Shown one piece after another: positions 18,215 to 27,955 of a DNA stretch of 64,000 nt (position 1 is its first letter; each line of letters begins with the position of its first letter). Position numbers and translations under genes: made by a program. The notes under the pieces were generated by a model that was given only the letters and a program-made list of their open reading frames with translations, did not search any database and was not told where the DNA came from. Location: positions 434,001-498,000 of the forward strand of contig NZ_JAJUXI010000002.1 in NCBI RefSeq assembly GCF_021390515.1. Direction: 5' to 3'. Source of the stretch: Dyadobacter sp. CY326. GTDB lineage: Bacteria; Bacteroidota; Bacteroidia; Cytophagales; Spirosomataceae.

Positions 18215-19609
18215 ATGTCTGTCAGTTTATTCTCACAATTTAGCCCTTCTGGTAAAGACGATTGGGAGAAACTGGCCGAAAAGGAATTGAAAGGACGACT
18301 TAAAGAGCTGTCTGATTGGACGATCGGAAATGATTTGCACATTGATCCCTATGCGACACAAGGCGAAGTTGATCCCGAAAGAATGGCTCGGATGCAGGCA
18401 TGCCAAAAGAAAATACCGGGTTGGCTGAATGTTCCAAAAATTGAGTTTACAGAGCCGCGTAAGACCAATGCAGCAATGAAACATGCATTGGAAAATGGCG
18501 CCGATGCGATCGTTTTGGCCCTTGGGAACACGGATCTGAGGCATTGTGAATTTCCAAAATTACTTCATGGAATCAAGCTGAGTGACACGGCAGTCTTTTT
18601 TAAAACAGCAGAAAACCCAGAAGACCTTTTCAGGGAAATATCCAAAAACGCAGGTTATTATTTGAAGGGCGGAGTTTTTCTCGATCCGCTCGCACAGTGG
18701 ATGCGAACTGGAAAACCAATTGTGGATGAGTTCGCACACATTGTTTCTGTGCTGAATCTGGCAAAGAATATGCGGGAATTTAGGCCTTTCATGGTCGAAG
18801 GGCATTTGTATCACAACAATGGCGCAGACCCGGTTCAGGAGCTGGCTTTTATGATTGCCGCAGCTGTTGAATGCATAGATCGGCTCACCGATGCGGGTAT
18901 TTCCCCGCTGACAGCATTTAATCGGATTTTGTTTTCAGTTTCCATAGGAACCGAGTTTTTAACAGAAATTGCTAAGCTTAGGGCATTGCGTTTTTTGCTT
19001 CGAAAAATATCAGATGCTTACCAATTGCCCCCACAACTTTGTGTTCCATTGATTCACGCACAAACTTCTTCATTTTACAACGCAGACTCAGCGCCCTACA
19101 CCAACATGATTCGCTCGGCTTCGCAGGCAATGAGCGCGGTGATCGGAGGGTGCAACGCATTGACGGTCAATCCTTATGATCAACAGTTTAAAAATTCCAA
19201 TGAGTTTTCAAGCCGGATCTCACGCAATGTCTCGTCTGTCTTAAATCACGAAAGCGCATTAGGCTATGTTGCCGATCCTGCGGCTGGGTCCTATTTATTG
19301 GAAACAATGTCATTGCAAATGGCTGATAAAGCATGGGAAATGTTCTTGGAAATGGAGGACAACGGAGGTTTGGTCAAATGTTTTGATAATGGATATGTTC
19401 AAAAAGCATTAAAGGCTTCCTTAACGAATAAAATCAATGCATTGAGCGGAACGAAAGTGATGATTGGCGTCAACAAGTTCAAAGAAGGAGACATTGAGCA
19501 TAATAAAAGCAAGCCGCTTTCTCAAATTGATGAAACCGTATTTTTGACCGATAAAAACTTGGCAGATTGCTACAAATCTCAGGGCTTAACCATTGAAACA
19601 CAATTATGA
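18215..19609 (+). CDS. mutA: Methylmalonyl-CoA mutase, small subunit
   Basis: The 464-residue protein is homologous to the mutase barrel of the large subunit but lacks a cobalamin-binding domain, as expected for the small subunit of the heterodimeric enzyme. Supporting segments are [25 protein letters not shown], the [18 protein letters not shown] region and [10 protein letters not shown]. With MutB it interconverts succinyl-CoA and methylmalonyl-CoA in propionate metabolism. The stop overlaps the mutB start by ATGA, so the subunits are translationally coupled. The gene is divergent from dnaA. Confidence 0.93.
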   Translation: MSVSLFSQFSPSGKDDWEKLAEKELKGRLKELSDWTIGNDLHIDPYATQGEVDPERMARMQACQKKIPGWLNVPKIEFTEPRKTNAAMKHALENGADAIVLALGNTDLRHCEFPKLLHGIKLSDTAVFFKTAENPEDLFREISKNAGYYLKGGVFLDPLAQWMRTGKPIVDEFAHIVSVLNLAKNMREFRPFMVEGHLYHNNGADPVQELAFMIAAAVECIDRLTDAGISPLTAFNRILFSVSIGTEFLTEIAKLRALRFLLRKISDAYQLPPQLCVPLIHAQTSSFYNADSAPYTNMIRSASQAMSAVIGGCNALTVNPYDQQFKNSNEFSSRISRNVSSVLNHESALGYVADPAAGSYLLETMSLQMADKAWEMFLEMEDNGGLVKCFDNGYVQKALKASLTNKINALSGTKVMIGVNKFKEGDIEHNKSKPLSQIDETVFLTDKNLADCYKSQGLTIETQL

Positions 19610-21747
19610 AGCCCGATTTCAAAAATATTCCCATAACAAAAATTGTCCACCAACAACCGGAAGACAAACCGGGCAAACTGGTGCAGACCTCGGAAGGGAT
19701 CAAGCTGAAATCGACATACATTGAAAGTGATTTGGAGGGCGCTGAACATCTGAATTTCGGTGCAGGAAGCCCGCCTTTTTTGCGTGGACCTTATGCAAGC
19801 ATGTATTTGGAGCGCCCGTGGACAATCAGGCAATATGCGGGATTTTCAACCGCCGCGGATTCAAATGCATTTTACAAAAGAAACCTTGAAGCTGGGCAAA
19901 AGGGTCTTTCCGTGGCCTTCGACCTGGCGACGCACCGTGGCTATGACTCTGATCATCCGCGCGTTACGGGCGATGTGGGGAAGGCCGGCGTTGCCATTGA
20001 CACCGTCGAGGACATGAAGATGTTATTTGACCAGATTCCTTTGGATCAAATGTCCGTTTCCATGACCATGAACGGAGCCGTGATTCCGATTATGGCTTTT
20101 TTCGTTGTTGCGGCGGAGGAACAGGGCATTTCGGCAAACCTGCTTTCGGGCACCATTCAGAACGACATTTTGAAGGAATTCATGGTGCGTAACACATACA
20201 TTTATCCGCCCGGTCCTTCGATGCGGATCGTGGGTGATATTTTTGCTTACACTTCGCGCTTCATGCCGAAATTCAATTCCATCAGCATAAGCGGTTATCA
20301 CATGCACGAAGCCGGTGCGCCCGCGCACATTGAGCTTGCCTACACGCTCGCGGATGGACTTGAATACATTCGCACGGGATTGTCCGCAGGCATTGCCATC
20401 GACGATTTCGCGCCCAGACTTTCTTTTTTCTGGGGCATTGGCATGAATCATTTTATGGAAATCGCTAAAATGCGCGCTGGCCGACTCTTATGGGCGAAAA
20501 TTGTCAAGCAATTTAACCCCAAAAATGAAAAGTCCCTCGCATTGCGAACGCATTGTCAAACAAGCGGTTACAGCCTGACTGAACAAGATCCATACAACAA
20601 TGTAACCCGCACGACGATAGAGGCAATGGCCGCGGTGATGGGTCATACGCAATCTTTGCACACCAATTCTCTGGACGAGGCCATGGCGTTGCCGACTGAT
20701 TTTTCCGCACGCATTGCCCGAAATACGCAGCTTTTTATCCAATATGAAACCGATCTCTGTCGCGCCATTGATCCCTGGGGAGGCTCCTATTATGTGGAAT
20801 ATTTGACAAAGGAATTGGTTGAAAAAGCGTGGACGCTCATTGAGGAAGTGGAGAGCCTCGGCGGCATGACCAAGGCCATTGAGACCGGACTTCCCAAAAT
20901 GCGCATTGAAGAGGCTGCTGCAAAAAAACAGGCGCGCATTGATTCAGGAAAAGATGTGATTGTTGGTGTTAACCGATTTAAAACAAAAGAAAAAGACACT
21001 TTTGACATTCTTGAAATTGATAACCAGACTGTCCGTAATGCGCAAATTGCTTCTTTACAAAAAATTAAAACGGAAAGAAATCCGGCGGAAGTTTCGCAAG
21101 CATTGTCAGCTTTAACATTGGCTTGTAAAGAAAAGGGCGGCAAGGAAATGTCCCACAATTTATTGGCACTGGCGATAAATGCGGCACGCAAAAGGGCTAC
21201 ATTAGGTGAAATTTCGGATGCGATGGAAAAAGAATTCGGACGTTACAAATCGACCATCCGCTCGGTTTCGGGTGTTTATCAGGCTGAGGCTTCGGACGAT
21301 GAAAATTTCCGGGCTGCGCTTGAACTGTCCAATCAATTTGCAGAAATGGAAGGCCGTCGGGCGCGAATTCTTGTTGCAAAAATGGGTCAGGATGGTCATG
21401 ACCGCGGGGCGAAAGTGATTGCCACGAGCTTTGCAGATCTCGGTTTTGACGTTGACATTGGCCCGCTCTTTCAAACGCCGCAGGAAGTTGCAAAGCAGGC
21501 TGCGGAAAATGACGTCCATGTCATAGGCGCTTCAAGCCTTGCCGCCGGACACAAAACGCTTATTCCCGAACTCATTTCAGCGTTGAAAGACATTGGTCGT
21601 GAAGACATTATGGTCATTGCGGGTGGCGTGATTCCGGCGCAGGATTATGACTTTTTATACCAAAAAGGCGTTAAAGGCATTTTCGGACCTGGGACGATTA
21701 TTTCCGTGGCAGCTCAAAAAATATTACAGGATTTAATGCAGTCTTGA
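19606..21747 (+). CDS. mutB: Methylmalonyl-CoA mutase, large (B12-binding) subunit
   Basis: The 713-residue protein carries the TIM-barrel catalytic domain (about residues 45-560; [42 protein letters not shown]). The C-terminal B12-binding domain has the lower-ligand motif DxHxxG at Asp596, His598 and Gly601, followed by GASSLAAGH and IAGGVIP. It performs the adenosylcobalamin-dependent carbon-skeleton rearrangement. It is coupled to mutA by a 4-bp overlap. Its end lies only 12 bp from the convergent ketosynthase gene, so any terminator must sit inside a coding sequence. No cobalamin riboswitch is seen upstream of the operon. Confidence 0.97.
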   Translation: MKPDFKNIPITKIVHQQPEDKPGKLVQTSEGIKLKSTYIESDLEGAEHLNFGAGSPPFLRGPYASMYLERPWTIRQYAGFSTAADSNAFYKRNLEAGQKGLSVAFDLATHRGYDSDHPRVTGDVGKAGVAIDTVEDMKMLFDQIPLDQMSVSMTMNGAVIPIMAFFVVAAEEQGISANLLSGTIQNDILKEFMVRNTYIYPPGPSMRIVGDIFAYTSRFMPKFNSISISGYHMHEAGAPAHIELAYTLADGLEYIRTGLSAGIAIDDFAPRLSFFWGIGMNHFMEIAKMRAGRLLWAKIVKQFNPKNEKSLALRTHCQTSGYSLTEQDPYNNVTRTTIEAMAAVMGHTQSLHTNSLDEAMALPTDFSARIARNTQLFIQYETDLCRAIDPWGGSYYVEYLTKELVEKAWTLIEEVESLGGMTKAIETGLPKMRIEEAAAKKQARIDSGKDVIVGVNRFKTKEKDTFDILEIDNQTVRNAQIASLQKIKTERNPAEVSQALSALTLACKEKGGKEMSHNLLALAINAARKRATLGEISDAMEKEFGRYKSTIRSVSGVYQAEASDDENFRAALELSNQFAEMEGRRARILVAKMGQDGHDRGAKVIATSFADLGFDVDIGPLFQTPQEVAKQAAENDVHVIGASSLAAGHKTLIPELISALKDIGREDIMVIAGGVIPAQDYDFLYQKGVKGIFGPGTIISVAAQKILQDLMQS

Positions 21748-21759
21748 TTACAGATTTTG

Positions 21760-22956
21760 TCAATGAACACTTCCGAAAACCAGTGAAGTGCAATTTCCAC
21801 CAAAACCGAAGGAGTTCGAAAGTGCATACGCAACTTTCGTGTCAGGCATAAATGAGTTTACCGGACGCGCATTATGTGCGAACATGGGCGTTTCAACGTG
21901 CAGACTTGCATAAACCTCGGAATGGACAATGCTAAGGATGCTGAAAATCGCTTCAACTGCGCCTGCGGCGCCCAATGTGTGTCCCGTGTAAGATTTTGTC
22001 GAATTGAAAGGAGGGATTTTTTCAAACAAAGCGGCCATTCCGGTTAGCTCAACTTCGTCATTATTAGGCGTTCCGGTGCCGTGCGCATTGATGTAACCAA
22101 TTTGTTCATAGGCAATTCCGGCCAATTCCACCGCTTCATGCATGGAACGAATGGCGCCAATTGCTTCGTCGGACATTGCGGATGGATGATGCGCGTCGTT
22201 GGCATTTCCATAACCTGCAACTTCCGCATAAACGTGTTTATCGCCAACCACATCTTCTGCCTCCAAAACCAGATATGCCGCTCCTTCGCCAAGATTCAGT
22301 CCGTCGCGGTTTTCATCAAAAGGCTTGCAAGGTGAGTTGGACAAGATTTTAAGTGAATTGAAGCCGTTAACCGTGTATTTGGCTAAACTGTCCACGCCGC
22401 CCACAATTGCACGCTTTGCCCTCCCCGACTTGATAAGCCTTGCACCCAGCATAATTGCATTGGCCGATGAAGAACAAGCGGTATTAATGGTGTCCGAAAA
22501 GCCTCGTATGTTGTATTTTTCCAGCAATTGAATTGTATGCGCGGCGCATCCGTATGCTTCCAGATATTCTGAACCCTGCGTTTTCAGGTTCGCATCCTCG
22601 TAAAGCTGGTCGGTAAGGCACATTCCGCCGACTGTGCTGGCGGAGATCAATGCTGTGTCGAAAGATGATAGTTGTTTGGAAGAAAGATTGGCATCCGCGA
22701 CGGCCTCGTCAAATGCTTTTGTGGCGAGCAAGCTGGTGCGCGTGTAACCTTTGCTAAGCTGCAAGTCCAGCAGCTCTTTCAATGCCTCGTTGCTCGGAGC
22801 ACTTTCACCGAAAGGCAGTTGCGACGCATAGCGCGATTCGAAATGTGCGGCTTGTGAAATGCCTGTTTTACCATTGCGAAGGCTGTTGTGATTTGCTGAA
22901 ACATTCTCTCCAATGGCCGAAATTATGCCCATCCCCGTCACCAACACCCTTTTCAT
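21760..22956 (-). CDS. Beta-ketoacyl-ACP synthase (KAS I/II type)
   Basis: The 398-residue condensing enzyme has a complete active site: Cys161 (NTACSSSANA), His292 (NAHGTGTPNNDEVE), Lys321 and His326 (TKSYTGHTLGAAGA). It elongates acyl-ACP chains with malonyl-ACP. The frame is open to a TTG at 22962, but ATG 22956 (MKRVLVTGMGI) is the family start and sits two bases after the ACP stop codon. Its partner ACP is encoded directly upstream. Its place at the edge of the dialkylresorcinol locus suggests a role in making pigment acyl chains rather than bulk fatty acids. Confidence 0.92.
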   Translation of the reverse strand: MKRVLVTGMGIISAIGENVSANHNSLRNGKTGISQAAHFESRYASQLPFGESAPSNEALKELLDLQLSKGYTRTSLLATKAFDEAVADANLSSKQLSSFDTALISASTVGGMCLTDQLYEDANLKTQGSEYLEAYGCAAHTIQLLEKYNIRGFSDTINTACSSSANAIMLGARLIKSGRAKRAIVGGVDSLAKYTVNGFNSLKILSNSPCKPFDENRDGLNLGEGAAYLVLEAEDVVGDKHVYAEVAGYGNANDAHHPSAMSDEAIGAIRSMHEAVELAGIAYEQIGYINAHGTGTPNNDEVELTGMAALFEKIPPFNSTKSYTGHTLGAAGAVEAIFSILSIVHSEVYASLHVETPMFAHNARPVNSFMPDTKVAYALSNSFGFGGNCTSLVFGSVH

Positions 22957-22958
22957 GA

Positions 22959-23225
22959 TCAAACTGTCTTTGTATGGGCCAAAATATATTCAGCCATATG
23001 ATTTACGTCCACCAGGATTTTCCGTCCCTCGGCAGGGTTCGTAATCTTGATGCCATATTCACGTTCAAGAAGCACAACGAGTTCAAGCGAATCAATGGAA
23101 TCAAGCCCAAGATCGCCACCAAAAAGCGGTTCGTCGTCCTTAATGTCCTGTGGATTTATATCCAATAAATTCAAATATTGTACGATCTGACCTTTTATAA
23201 TGGGTTTTAAACTTGCTATGTCCAT
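22959..23225 (-). CDS. Acyl carrier protein
   Basis: The 88-residue protein has the phosphopantetheine attachment motif LDSIDSLEL with Ser43 as the modified residue, and an acidic four-helix ACP pattern. It would carry the growing acyl chain for the ketosynthase two bases downstream. It is distinct from housekeeping AcpP in context and sequence (PLFGGDLGLDS). A Sfp-type transferase that could activate it is encoded at 35694 in the same locus. Confidence 0.92.
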   Translation of the reverse strand: MDIASLKPIIKGQIVQYLNLLDINPQDIKDDEPLFGGDLGLDSIDSLELVVLLEREYGIKITNPAEGRKILVDVNHMAEYILAHTKTV

Positions 23226-23320
23226 AATTACTGTTGATGCCTTCTCATTCCGGCAGGATTAATTTGTGATTGGGGTGTCAGAAACAAGCCAGGATTATGA
23301 TTTCATTTCCGTATTCAAAC

Positions 23321-24598
23321 TTAAATAATTCTTTCCATCCTTAGCTTAAAATAAGTGCCAAGTTGGCAAATCAGGATAAATATCCCTAAAAAGGCAAACA
23401 CATTTTTGAGCTCTTCCCAACTCCCGCCTTTCAGAAAAAGCACGTAAAAACCTTCCAGACACCAATGCAGCGGCGAAAAATTGCTCGCAAACTGCATAAA
23501 ACTCGGCATAACGAATGTTGGAACAAGAATCCCGCCGATCGCGCCAAAAATAATGATCGAAATCGCCCCGAACCCGTTCGCCTGTTGCTCTGTCCGGGCA
23601 TAAGCGCCGATCATCAACGCATAACTTACCGCCGCCATGCTGCTTATGAGCACCACCGCCGCGAACGCAATGAGATTGGAAGGAATGGTCAGTTTTGGCA
23701 ATCCTAATTCCGGCAGGATCCAGATGCCCATTGAAAAAGTCACCACAACTTGCACTACGGCGACAATCACATAAACAGCCATTTTACTGAACATCACCAG
23801 CATAAATGTTGTCGGCATGGTTTTCAAACGCAAAAAACTGCCATTCACACGCTCTTTTACAATGTTGCTTCCCAACGAAACAACCATAAAAAACATTGCA
23901 AAAATGGTCCATGCCGGGACGTTATGCTGGGTCGAATTGGGAATTGCTGTGGAGTTGTTGTTGCTCGCCACAATCTGATCAATGCGGACGCGGTTGGAAA
24001 TCATTTTCTCTTTCAACTTTTCCGATCCACCGCCCAAATCCATTGTTGTGTACATTCTGTCGATCATCAGCGAGTTTTCAATCACACTCATGTAAGACTG
24101 AATGATTCCCATCACGGAGTAACTGTAATTTTCCTGTAAAACGGGATCATTATAGAAAGACAATGTGGGCATGGACACTTTTTCACGCGCGGCCGTGTCG
24201 CGATCGAGCCCGAGATCGTCCATTAAAATGTTGCTGACATCGCGTGCATTGCTTTCCAGGCCGGCAGAGAATGTTTCGGGAATGTATAAAGCAATCAATT
24301 TGCCTCGTGAAAGCAGTTCTGATTTCAACGATTTTTGCGGAACGGCGTTCTGCGAATCGATCTTGAAAAGTCCCGATTTTGAAAGCAATGCAACCAGCTT
24401 CTCGCCTTCTTTGCCAGCGTCATGATTCACCACAAGCAGCGGAATCTGGTTTTCATTCACCATTTTGTAAGCGCTGTCCTGGATGATGGTGATGATGAAG
24501 ACAAGGAGCAGCGGCATCAAAAACATCAAAGCCAACCCCACCTTATCATTAATGAGGAGCAAATATTCTTTGCGCAGTGATGAAAAAATCTTGAACAT
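23321..24598 (-). CDS. ABC-2 type transporter permease
   Basis: The 425-residue protein has one N-terminal membrane span (about 20-40), a large extracytoplasmic loop to about residue 230, and then five hydrophobic spans, the layout of ABC-2 (YhgE/DrrB-like) exporters. It begins one base after the stop of the ATPase gene, so the two form one transporter. Placed between the acyl-chain genes and the BtrH/DarB/DarA genes, it probably moves a lipid-like product or intermediate across the inner membrane. The substrate is inferred from context only. Confidence 0.88.
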   Translation of the reverse strand: MFKIFSSLRKEYLLLINDKVGLALMFLMPLLLVFIITIIQDSAYKMVNENQIPLLVVNHDAGKEGEKLVALLSKSGLFKIDSQNAVPQKSLKSELLSRGKLIALYIPETFSAGLESNARDVSNILMDDLGLDRDTAAREKVSMPTLSFYNDPVLQENYSYSVMGIIQSYMSVIENSLMIDRMYTTMDLGGGSEKLKEKMISNRVRIDQIVASNNNSTAIPNSTQHNVPAWTIFAMFFMVVSLGSNIVKERVNGSFLRLKTMPTTFMLVMFSKMAVYVIVAVVQVVVTFSMGIWILPELGLPKLTIPSNLIAFAAVVLISSMAAVSYALMIGAYARTEQQANGFGAISIIIFGAIGGILVPTFVMPSFMQFASNFSPLHWCLEGFYVLFLKGGSWEELKNVFAFLGIFILICQLGTYFKLRMERII

Positions 24599-24599
24599 A

Positions 24600-25349
24600 T
24601 TAATCCCTGTAATCCTCCCCCGTCAGATTAATAAATAAAGATTGCAGGCTGGAAGCTTCATGTTTGGCTTTCAGATCGTCCAATGCTCCGTTTGCGATCA
24701 CCCTGCCGTGATCAATAAGTGCGATGTGTTTGCAAAATTCTTCCGCCTCGGACATGTGGTGAGAAGTGTATATAATGGTCGTTCCGTTTTCATTAATCTG
24801 TCTCAAATAGCGGATAATCGCATTTCTGCTCTGCACATCGACGCCAACGGTCGGTTCGTCCAGGAACAAAATATCGGGTTCGTGAATAATGCCGATGGCC
24901 AGGTTAACGCGTCGTTTCATCCCGCCAGAGAATGTGCCGACCTTTTTATCAGCATATTTAGAAAGTCCCAAGATTTCCAATAAATGCTCCCTGCGCTGTT
25001 CCAGATCACTTTTGCCAAGATTATACATTGCCCCAAAGTAATCGAGGTTTTGTCTGGGTGTCAATTCCTGGTAAAAAGCATATTCCTGCGGAACAAAGCC
25101 AATGCGGCTTTTACGCTCCTGTTCGGAGACAATGTCCCTGTTATGATAGAAATTAACAATTCCGGAAGATGGCGGAATGATGCCGCAGAGAATGGAAATA
25201 AGCGTGGTTTTGCCGGCTCCATTAGGTCCAAGCAACCCGAAAATATCAGCAGTGTCAATGGTCAGCGAAACGTCCGAGAGACTATTTTCCTGCGCAGATT
25301 TGTATTTTTTGAAAACATTTCGGATCTCAATGCAAGCGGCTCCGGTCAT
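24600..25349 (-). CDS. ABC transporter ATP-binding protein
   Basis: The 249-residue protein has Walker A GPNGAGKTT, the signature FSGGMKRR, Walker B ILFLDEPTVGVD and the H-loop in YTSHHMSEAE. It is of the DrrA/CcmA class that pairs with ABC-2 permeases. ATG 25349 is preferred over a TTG at 25370 because it starts where family members do and lies 10 bp after the upstream stop; the TTG would overlap that gene. It powers the adjacent permease. Confidence 0.93.
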   Translation of the reverse strand: MTGAACIEIRNVFKKYKSAQENSLSDVSLTIDTADIFGLLGPNGAGKTTLISILCGIIPPSSGIVNFYHNRDIVSEQERKSRIGFVPQEYAFYQELTPRQNLDYFGAMYNLGKSDLEQRREHLLEILGLSKYADKKVGTFSGGMKRRVNLAIGIIHEPDILFLDEPTVGVDVQSRNAIIRYLRQINENGTTIIYTSHHMSEAEEFCKHIALIDHGRVIANGALDDLKAKHEASSLQSLFINLTGEDYRD

Positions 25350-25359
25350 GATGTTGCGG

Positions 25360-26391
25360 TCATTTGCCAAGCCTCAACCGCGAAAGTTTCTCGAATGCTT
25401 CCTTTTCCACCGCACGAATGTCGACCAGCATGTCTGCGATTTCGTCAAAATCTTTTTGTTCAGTCAGGCGACCTTTGTAAACGCCAGCCATTTTGATCGC
25501 GCTGGCCCGCCACATGTCGCCAGCTTTTGTAAAATCCTCCGATATCACCGAAAGACGGTCGTCCTGCATGTAAGCGGATGCTTCTTCCAGAAAAGCGCCA
25601 TACAAAAAGCGAAATCCACCTCCGCCTGTTCCTATCTCCTCTTGCATGCGCACAATTTGACCTAAATACAAGCTTGCTTTTTTCAGTCCGAGCTTGTCGC
25701 GCCATTTGCGGATATGACCGGCTGTGTGCCTGATGCCATCCACGCCAGCAAAATTTCCCGGAATTTTCAGCATATCGCGCACATTGCGGCTGATGCCTTT
25801 CGCGATTCCTTGGCGGATCATATCATCGCTTATCGGCCTCACTTTTTCAGGGAAATAAATGTGTCCTTTGGGAGCCAGCGGCCCTTGCGCAAACCGCACA
25901 CGACTCAACTCGGGCTTAGACAAAGTGGTAACATCCTCCATCACAGGATCGCTGATGCGGTAATCGTCACCTTCCCGGCCAAAAACAATGAGGTTATGCG
26001 CGTTGAAATGGAAGCGATATTCTTTGGGAAAATAAGTAAGGTGAAAAACACCAACCTGGCAACCCACTGGAACGCCTTTATTTACTTTTTGATCCAAAAA
26101 AGCCTCAGCAGCAGCAACATTTGAAAATTTCTTGCGGGTAACCTCGACGCCTAATGATTTGCAGGTTCGTTTGAAAATCGCCCCCGGCATTGTCCGAAAT
26201 GAGATTGCCGGACCATTGTTAACCGTTAGAAAAGGAATTTGTATATAAAAAAGTCCGGAGCCCATGCCAAACGCGAGCGGCTCAGTCATAAAGTCCAGAC
26301 CGTGGTAACGTAACAAAGCCGTAGTGACCCCATTCTCACAATGCGCCGTCTGAACATGCCGGAATTCATCCGTATGGCTATCAATATTCAC
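25360..26391 (-). CDS. BtrH N-terminal domain protein (papain-like acyltransferase candidate)
   Basis: The 343-residue protein begins with a segment (HCENGVTTALLRYHG, Cys18) typical of the BtrH N-terminal domain, whose founding member moves an acyl group from an ACP to an amine in butirosin synthesis. Later GMGSGLFYIQ and RFHFNAHNLIVFG supply the expected histidine region, and the C-terminal third resembles the DUF4872-type helical domain. Here, next to DarB/DarA and an ACP, it could join an ACP-bound acyl chain to a resorcinol hydroxyl. That role is inferred. The start is GTG 26391, four bases after the upstream stop. Confidence 0.82.
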   Translation of the reverse strand: MNIDSHTDEFRHVQTAHCENGVTTALLRYHGLDFMTEPLAFGMGSGLFYIQIPFLTVNNGPAISFRTMPGAIFKRTCKSLGVEVTRKKFSNVAAAEAFLDQKVNKGVPVGCQVGVFHLTYFPKEYRFHFNAHNLIVFGREGDDYRISDPVMEDVTTLSKPELSRVRFAQGPLAPKGHIYFPEKVRPISDDMIRQGIAKGISRNVRDMLKIPGNFAGVDGIRHTAGHIRKWRDKLGLKKASLYLGQIVRMQEEIGTGGGGFRFLYGAFLEEASAYMQDDRLSVISEDFTKAGDMWRASAIKMAGVYKGRLTEQKDFDEIADMLVDIRAVEKEAFEKLSRLRLGK

Positions 26392-26395
26392 AGGA

Positions 26396-26794
26396 TCAAC
26401 CTTTAAAATTTTTTAATTCTTGCAGCGTAACGTCAAAAGCACTTGCATATTTTTCAAGTTTGCGATCACTTAACCCTTTGAAAACGCTTGGTTTTAAATG
26501 TCTTTTGATAAAAAACGGAAAAAAACCGGTGTAACCTGAAAGAACAGGCAAATCCATAAGCCGTAATTCCATAAAATAATGGATCGGGCTTTTTTCTCCT
26601 TTCATTACGGCGTTTCTTGCTTCATTTATACGCTCGTTTACATCATCCCAAGCGCTGTCCAAAGCTTGTTTTTTGACTTCCCAACCCCTGCTCAATGCTG
26701 TTTCGTATTTTCCGTCCTCGTTTTTGACGTAGCATACTTCTCTTGTAAACTCGTCCAGCGCGCCGGGATCTTGTGGTAAGTCTTCTTTTTTCAT
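26396..26794 (-). CDS. Unknown protein encoded between BtrH-like gene and darB
   Basis: The 132-residue protein is not recognised. It is cytoplasmic by prediction, charged at the N-terminus, with a central more hydrophobic part (LRLMDLPVLSGYTGFFPFFI) and a C-terminal helix. It sits 4 bp ahead of the BtrH-like gene and 18 bp after darB, so it is almost certainly part of the same transcript. It may be an accessory subunit or chaperone of its neighbours; no catalytic motif is visible. Confidence 0.75.
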   Translation of the reverse strand: MKKEDLPQDPGALDEFTREVCYVKNEDGKYETALSRGWEVKKQALDSAWDDVNERINEARNAVMKGEKSPIHYFMELRLMDLPVLSGYTGFFPFFIKRHLKPSVFKGLSDRKLEKYASAFDVTLQELKNFKG

Positions 26795-26812
26795 TGGATC
26801 AAATGCTATGGA

Positions 26813-27955
26813 TCAGCAAACGGTCAACAAACAGAACATATATGAGAAACGCGAGCTTTCGGGCACAGCCAAAAGTATCTTCTCCCCTTTTTTAAGCACG
26901 CCACTGTGGAAAACTTCTTCCAGCATCATATAAATGGATGCAGAACCGACATTCCCCTTCGTAACGAGGTTGGTATACCACTTCTCTTTGGAGATCGGCA
27001 TGCCATTTTCATTACAAAAGTCTTCTATTTTATTTTCAAAAAAGTAACTTGACAAATGCGGCAGGAAATAGGTTACTTCCTCCATGGAAATGCCTTTTTT
27101 GACAAGAATATCTTTTAGTTTGGCAAAACCCAATTTAACAATTTTTTCTCCTAAAAGCTTCACATCCTGCTTGATACTAAAAACCGAATATTCCTGAATG
27201 TCTTCATTGGTGTAATCTTTGTAACTCTTCAATGTGCCATCTTCGAGCTTGTCCGCGCCCATATACATGCAAGCTTCCTGCTCATTGGCATACGAACAAC
27301 CTTCAACCCAATCTATTTTCAGAGAAATCCCCTCCTGATTTGGTTTTGATTCGACCAAAAATGCCCCCGCACCGTCGGACAACATCCATCTCAAAAAATC
27401 CTTTTCGAATGCCAAATACGGATTGCGTTCGAGTTTTAGCAATTGCTGCAATTCGTCTTCAAACTGACTGGCTCGCAAAACCGGTGAAAGTCGCTCCGAT
27501 GCGCAGGAGACTGCCTTTTCCTTCTCACCAAGCTTCACAGACATGTATGCATATTTGAATGCATGCATTCCTGCACAACAAACTCCGGAAGGTGAAACCA
27601 CCTCGATCGGACCGGTCTCTTTCAAATAACCATGCACCATTGATCCGTGTGAAGGCATCAGCTGGTCGGGACTAGATGTGGCGCAGCTTAGCAATTCCAC
27701 ATCTTTGATTTCAGACGCATTGTTTTTGAACAGATTGGCCACTGCAAGCGCTGCCATTTCAGCATTGGTGTGGGTCGCCGTTCCGTCCTTTTTAAGCGCA
27801 TAATATCTTCTTTTTATTCCATTATTGCGTAAAACGATTGACTTTGACTTGGATGGTTTTCCGTTGATGTAGCCTAAATACGCTTCCATTTCTTCGTTTG
27901 GAACGGGCTCATTGGGTAAAAACTTGGCAATTCTGGTAATGTATGCTTCTGACAT
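26813..27955 (-). CDS. darB: DarB-type ketosynthase for dialkylresorcinol formation
   Basis: The 380-residue enzyme is a KAS III-like protein of the StlD/DarB family. The catalytic Cys lies in GVCCAGM (Cys126/127), His300 in LPHLSS and Asn335 in KGNVGSAS complete the triad. DarB condenses two acyl units into a cyclohexanedione, which DarA aromatises to a dialkylresorcinol, the alcohol half of flexirubin pigments. The start codon shares one base with the darA stop (TAATG), so the pair is translationally coupled. The assignment rests on family resemblance plus the DarA neighbour. Confidence 0.92.
   Translation of the reverse strand: MSEAYITRIAKFLPNEPVPNEEMEAYLGYINGKPSKSKSIVLRNNGIKRRYYALKKDGTATHTNAEMAALAVANLFKNNASEIKDVELLSCATSSPDQLMPSHGSMVHGYLKETGPIEVVSPSGVCCAGMHAFKYAYMSVKLGEKEKAVSCASERLSPVLRASQFEDELQQLLKLERNPYLAFEKDFLRWMLSDGAGAFLVESKPNQEGISLKIDWVEGCSYANEQEACMYMGADKLEDGTLKSYKDYTNEDIQEYSVFSIKQDVKLLGEKIVKLGFAKLKDILVKKGISMEEVTYFLPHLSSYFFENKIEDFCNENGMPISKEKWYTNLVTKGNVGSASIYMMLEEVFHSGVLKKGEKILLAVPESSRFSYMFCLLTVC

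Noticed and set aside
22959..22962. TTG start for the ketosynthase overlapping the ACP stop
   Set aside because: ATG 22956 starts at the family N-terminus two bases after the ACP stop, so the TTG is not needed.
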